Assembly (NCBI GenBank): GCA_900553165.1
Contig: USCN01000074.1
Location: forward strand, 1-6,669
DNA from: an uncultured Collinsella sp.
Lineage (GTDB): Bacteria; Actinomycetota; Coriobacteriia; Coriobacteriales; Coriobacteriaceae
Length of the DNA stretch: 6,669 nt
Reading direction: 5' to 3'
The position numbers were made by a program, and so were the translations under genes. Position 1 is the first letter of the stretch, and each line of letters begins with the position of its first letter. Below the pieces are notes generated by a model. The model did no database searches. It saw nothing but the letters and a program-made list of their open reading frames with translations, and was not told the DNA's origin. This document shows positions 5,259 to 6,669 of this stretch, in pieces.

Positions 5259-6188
5259 GCCGAGGGGACCTTTGAGCTGCATCCAGGTGATACGTTGTAT
5301 CCCGAGACCGTTTTGGAGCTTTCTGATGTACCCCAGACGCTCTATGTGCGCGGCAACCCCGAGGTGCTTTCGACGCCCGCGCTCTCCATCATCGGCGCGC
5401 GCAAGGCCTCGCCGTATGGTCTTGCCGTGGCAGAGCTTGCGTCAAAGGTGGCGGTCGAGGCGGGCGTGACGGTAGTCTCGGGCGGCGCGGTCGGTTGTGA
5501 CCAGGCCTCGGGTTGGGCTGCGGTCAACGCTGGCGGTAAACACGTCGTGGTGCTGGGGACGGGCGCCGACGTGGTCTACCCGCGTTCGAGCGCGGGGCTT
5601 ATTACGCGCACGCTCGATACGGGTGGCGCGGTCGTGTCGATCTCTCCGTGGGGCATGGGTCCGCGCAAGTTTGCCTTTCCGCGCCGCAATCGCGTAATCG
5701 CGGCCTTGTCGCAAGCCCTCTTTGTATCCGAGGCGGGTATGCCTTCCGGGACGTTTTCTACAGCCGAGGCTGCTATGGATTTGGGGCGAGAACTTCTTGC
5801 CGTGCCGGGGTCGATCCTATCGCCCGAGTCGCGTGGCACGAATTACCTCATTGCGAACGGTGCCTGCTGCATCATCGACGAGGAATCTATCGAGATGGCT
5901 ATTTCACGCATCTACGGCACCCTGCGCTACTCGCGCCCCGATGCTCCCGGCATTGCCGACCTGGATCAAACACAGCAGACCGTGATGCATGCGCTCATCG
6001 CCTCTCCGCTCAAGGTCGACGACATCGCGGCGCTCGTCTCGCTCGATGCCGTCGGCGTACTCAAACTCCTGGGTTCGCTTGAGCTCGAGGGTCTTATCGA
6101 GCGCATGATGGATGGAAGGTATGCGCCCTCCAAGTTTGCCCTTCACGCTCAGACACCCTTCGGTCACAATGGAAAACATGTCAATTAG
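5253..6188 (+). CDS. dprA: DNA-processing protein DprA (Smf family)
   Basis: DprA binds imported single-stranded DNA in the cytoplasm, protects it and loads RecA during transformation; it is also widespread in species not known to be competent. The 311-residue product contains the extended Rossmann domain: TLYVRGNP (29-36), SIIGARKASPYG (45-56), VVSGGAVGCDQAS (74-86), VVVLGTGADVVYP (98-110), FAFPRRNRVIAALS (140-153), SEAGMPSGTFSTAEAA (159-174), AVPGSILSP and GTNYLIANGA (195-204). Residues 238-292 form a winged-helix (DprA C-terminal) domain ending in LELEGLIERMMDGRYAPS. The N-terminal SAM-like domain of many homologues is absent or reduced to about 20 residues. The usual SGLA(R/K)GID..AH motif reads SGGAVGCDQASG, lacking both the basic residue and the His. 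The gene is coupled to comM by a 4-nt overlap, which supports a DNA-uptake or recombination role. It could also be a housekeeping recombination mediator without competence. Confidence 0.93.
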   Translation: MMAEGTFELHPGDTLYPETVLELSDVPQTLYVRGNPEVLSTPALSIIGARKASPYGLAVAELASKVAVEAGVTVVSGGAVGCDQASGWAAVNAGGKHVVVLGTGADVVYPRSSAGLITRTLDTGGAVVSISPWGMGPRKFAFPRRNRVIAALSQALFVSEAGMPSGTFSTAEAAMDLGRELLAVPGSILSPESRGTNYLIANGACCIIDEESIEMAISRIYGTLRYSRPDAPGIADLDQTQQTVMHALIASPLKVDDIAALVSLDAVGVLKLLGSLELEGLIERMMDGRYAPSKFALHAQTPFGHNGKHVN

Positions 6189-6202
6189 AAAGGTGTTTGC
6201 AG

Positions 6203-6669
6203 ATGCTGTTTGATCAGGTGACGGTTATCGGTGGCGGTCTGGCGGGTTCGGAGTGCGCGATTCAGCTGGCAGATCGCGGGTTCGCCGTAAAGCTGTGCGA
6301 GATGCGCCCCCAGGTGAGCTCCCCGGCCCACCATACCGATCACCTGGCAGAGCTCGTCTGTTCCAATTCGTTTAAGTCGACCCGTCCGGATTCCGCGGCT
6401 GGTTTGCTGAAGGCCGAGCTTGAGCGCATGGGTTCGGTCCTGCTCGATTGCGCCCATCGCGCGGCTGTTCCCGCCGGTGGCGCCTTGGCGGTCGACCGCG
6501 TCAAGTTTTCCGAGCTTGTCGAGGACGAGGTTGCCGCCCGTCCCAATATCGAGATCGTTCACGGCGAGGTCACGCAGATTCCCGAAGGTCACGTGGTCAT
6601 TGCCGCCGGCCCCTTGTGCTCGCCGGCGTTGAGCGAAGAGGTCGTGAAGCTCGTCGGTGGCGACGCTCT
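6203..6669 (+). CDS. trmFO: Methylenetetrahydrofolate-tRNA-(uracil-5-)-methyltransferase TrmFO, N-terminal part (3' end outside window)
   Basis: TrmFO is a flavoprotein that makes ribothymidine (m5U) at position 54 of the tRNA T-loop using methylenetetrahydrofolate and NAD(P)H. The 155 codons present cover about a third of the usual 435-450 residues. The FAD-binding dinucleotide motif VIGGGLAGSECA is at residues 8-19, with an acidic residue at the end of the second strand in KLCEMRP. Family-specific signatures follow: SSPAHHTDHLAELVCSNSFKS, including Cys53 at the position of the catalytic Cys reported for B. subtilis TrmFO, then GLLKAELERMGS, PAGGALAVDR and the second nucleotide-binding strand VVIAAGP. 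These signatures separate it from the related MnmG (GidA). The start at 6203 has AAAGG (6189-6193) 9 nt upstream and lies 14 nt past the dprA stop, so it is co-transcribed with dprA. The right edge of the window truncates it; no disruption is visible. Confidence 0.95.
   Translation, partial: MLFDQVTVIGGGLAGSECAIQLADRGFAVKLCEMRPQVSSPAHHTDHLAELVCSNSFKSTRPDSAAGLLKAELERMGSVLLDCAHRAAVPAGGALAVDRVKFSELVEDEVAARPNIEIVHGEVTQIPEGHVVIAAGPLCSPALSEEVVKLVGGDA

Noticed and set aside
1..6669. CRISPR arrays, tRNA or rRNA genes, insertion sequences, prophage or defence genes
   Set aside because: I looked for direct repeats with spacers, cloverleaf-like segments, transposase motifs and terminal repeats and saw none; the window is almost fully covered by housekeeping genes.

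Overview
The window is about 6.7 kb of high-GC chromosome carrying seven protein genes, all on the + strand. The first and last run off the edges. GC content, strong Shine-Dalgarno sites, GC-rich codon use and the gene set (pyruvate phosphate dikinase, B. subtilis-type RNase HII, folate-dependent TrmFO) suggest a Gram-positive anaerobe. Protein sequences and gene order look most like the class Coriobacteriia (Collinsella, Atopobium and relatives). That placement is recognition from memory, not a search, and no species is claimed.

Layout. (1) 2-1624 is the C-terminal 60% of pyruvate phosphate dikinase (ppdK), ending before a perfect 12-bp hairpin. (2) 1692-1834 is an intergenic control region with a probable promoter and a leader hairpin. 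It precedes rplS (ribosomal protein L19, 1835-2176), which is closed by a textbook terminator with a TTCG tetraloop. (3) rnhB (RNase HII, 2270-3058) starts only about 30 bp past that terminator and is followed by its own long-stem terminator. (4) From 3248 to the right edge runs a tightly packed operon: yraN (UPF0102 nuclease-fold protein), comM (YifB-type AAA+ ATPase), dprA (RecA loader for incoming DNA) and trmFO (tRNA U54 methyltransferase, truncated). Spacings are 1-nt overlap, 4-nt overlap and 14 nt, so translational coupling is likely.

How the genes fit together. ppdK belongs to central carbon metabolism and is functionally separate from the rest. rplS, rnhB, yraN, comM, dprA and trmFO form a housekeeping neighbourhood seen, with variations, across Gram-positive bacteria. 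Within it comM and dprA act on single-stranded DNA taken up by transformation, rnhB removes RNA from DNA, and yraN is a putative nuclease of unproven role.

I found no mobile element, CRISPR array, tRNA or rRNA gene, prophage or defence island. I do not see a new multi-gene system. The most interesting signals are small: the structured rplS leader, an inverted repeat running into the rplS promoter, the lack of promoter room for rnhB after a strong terminator, a possible dispersed-repeat remnant after rnhB, an 18-codon ORF overlapping the yraN start, and unusual residues in otherwise conserved DprA and ComM motifs.
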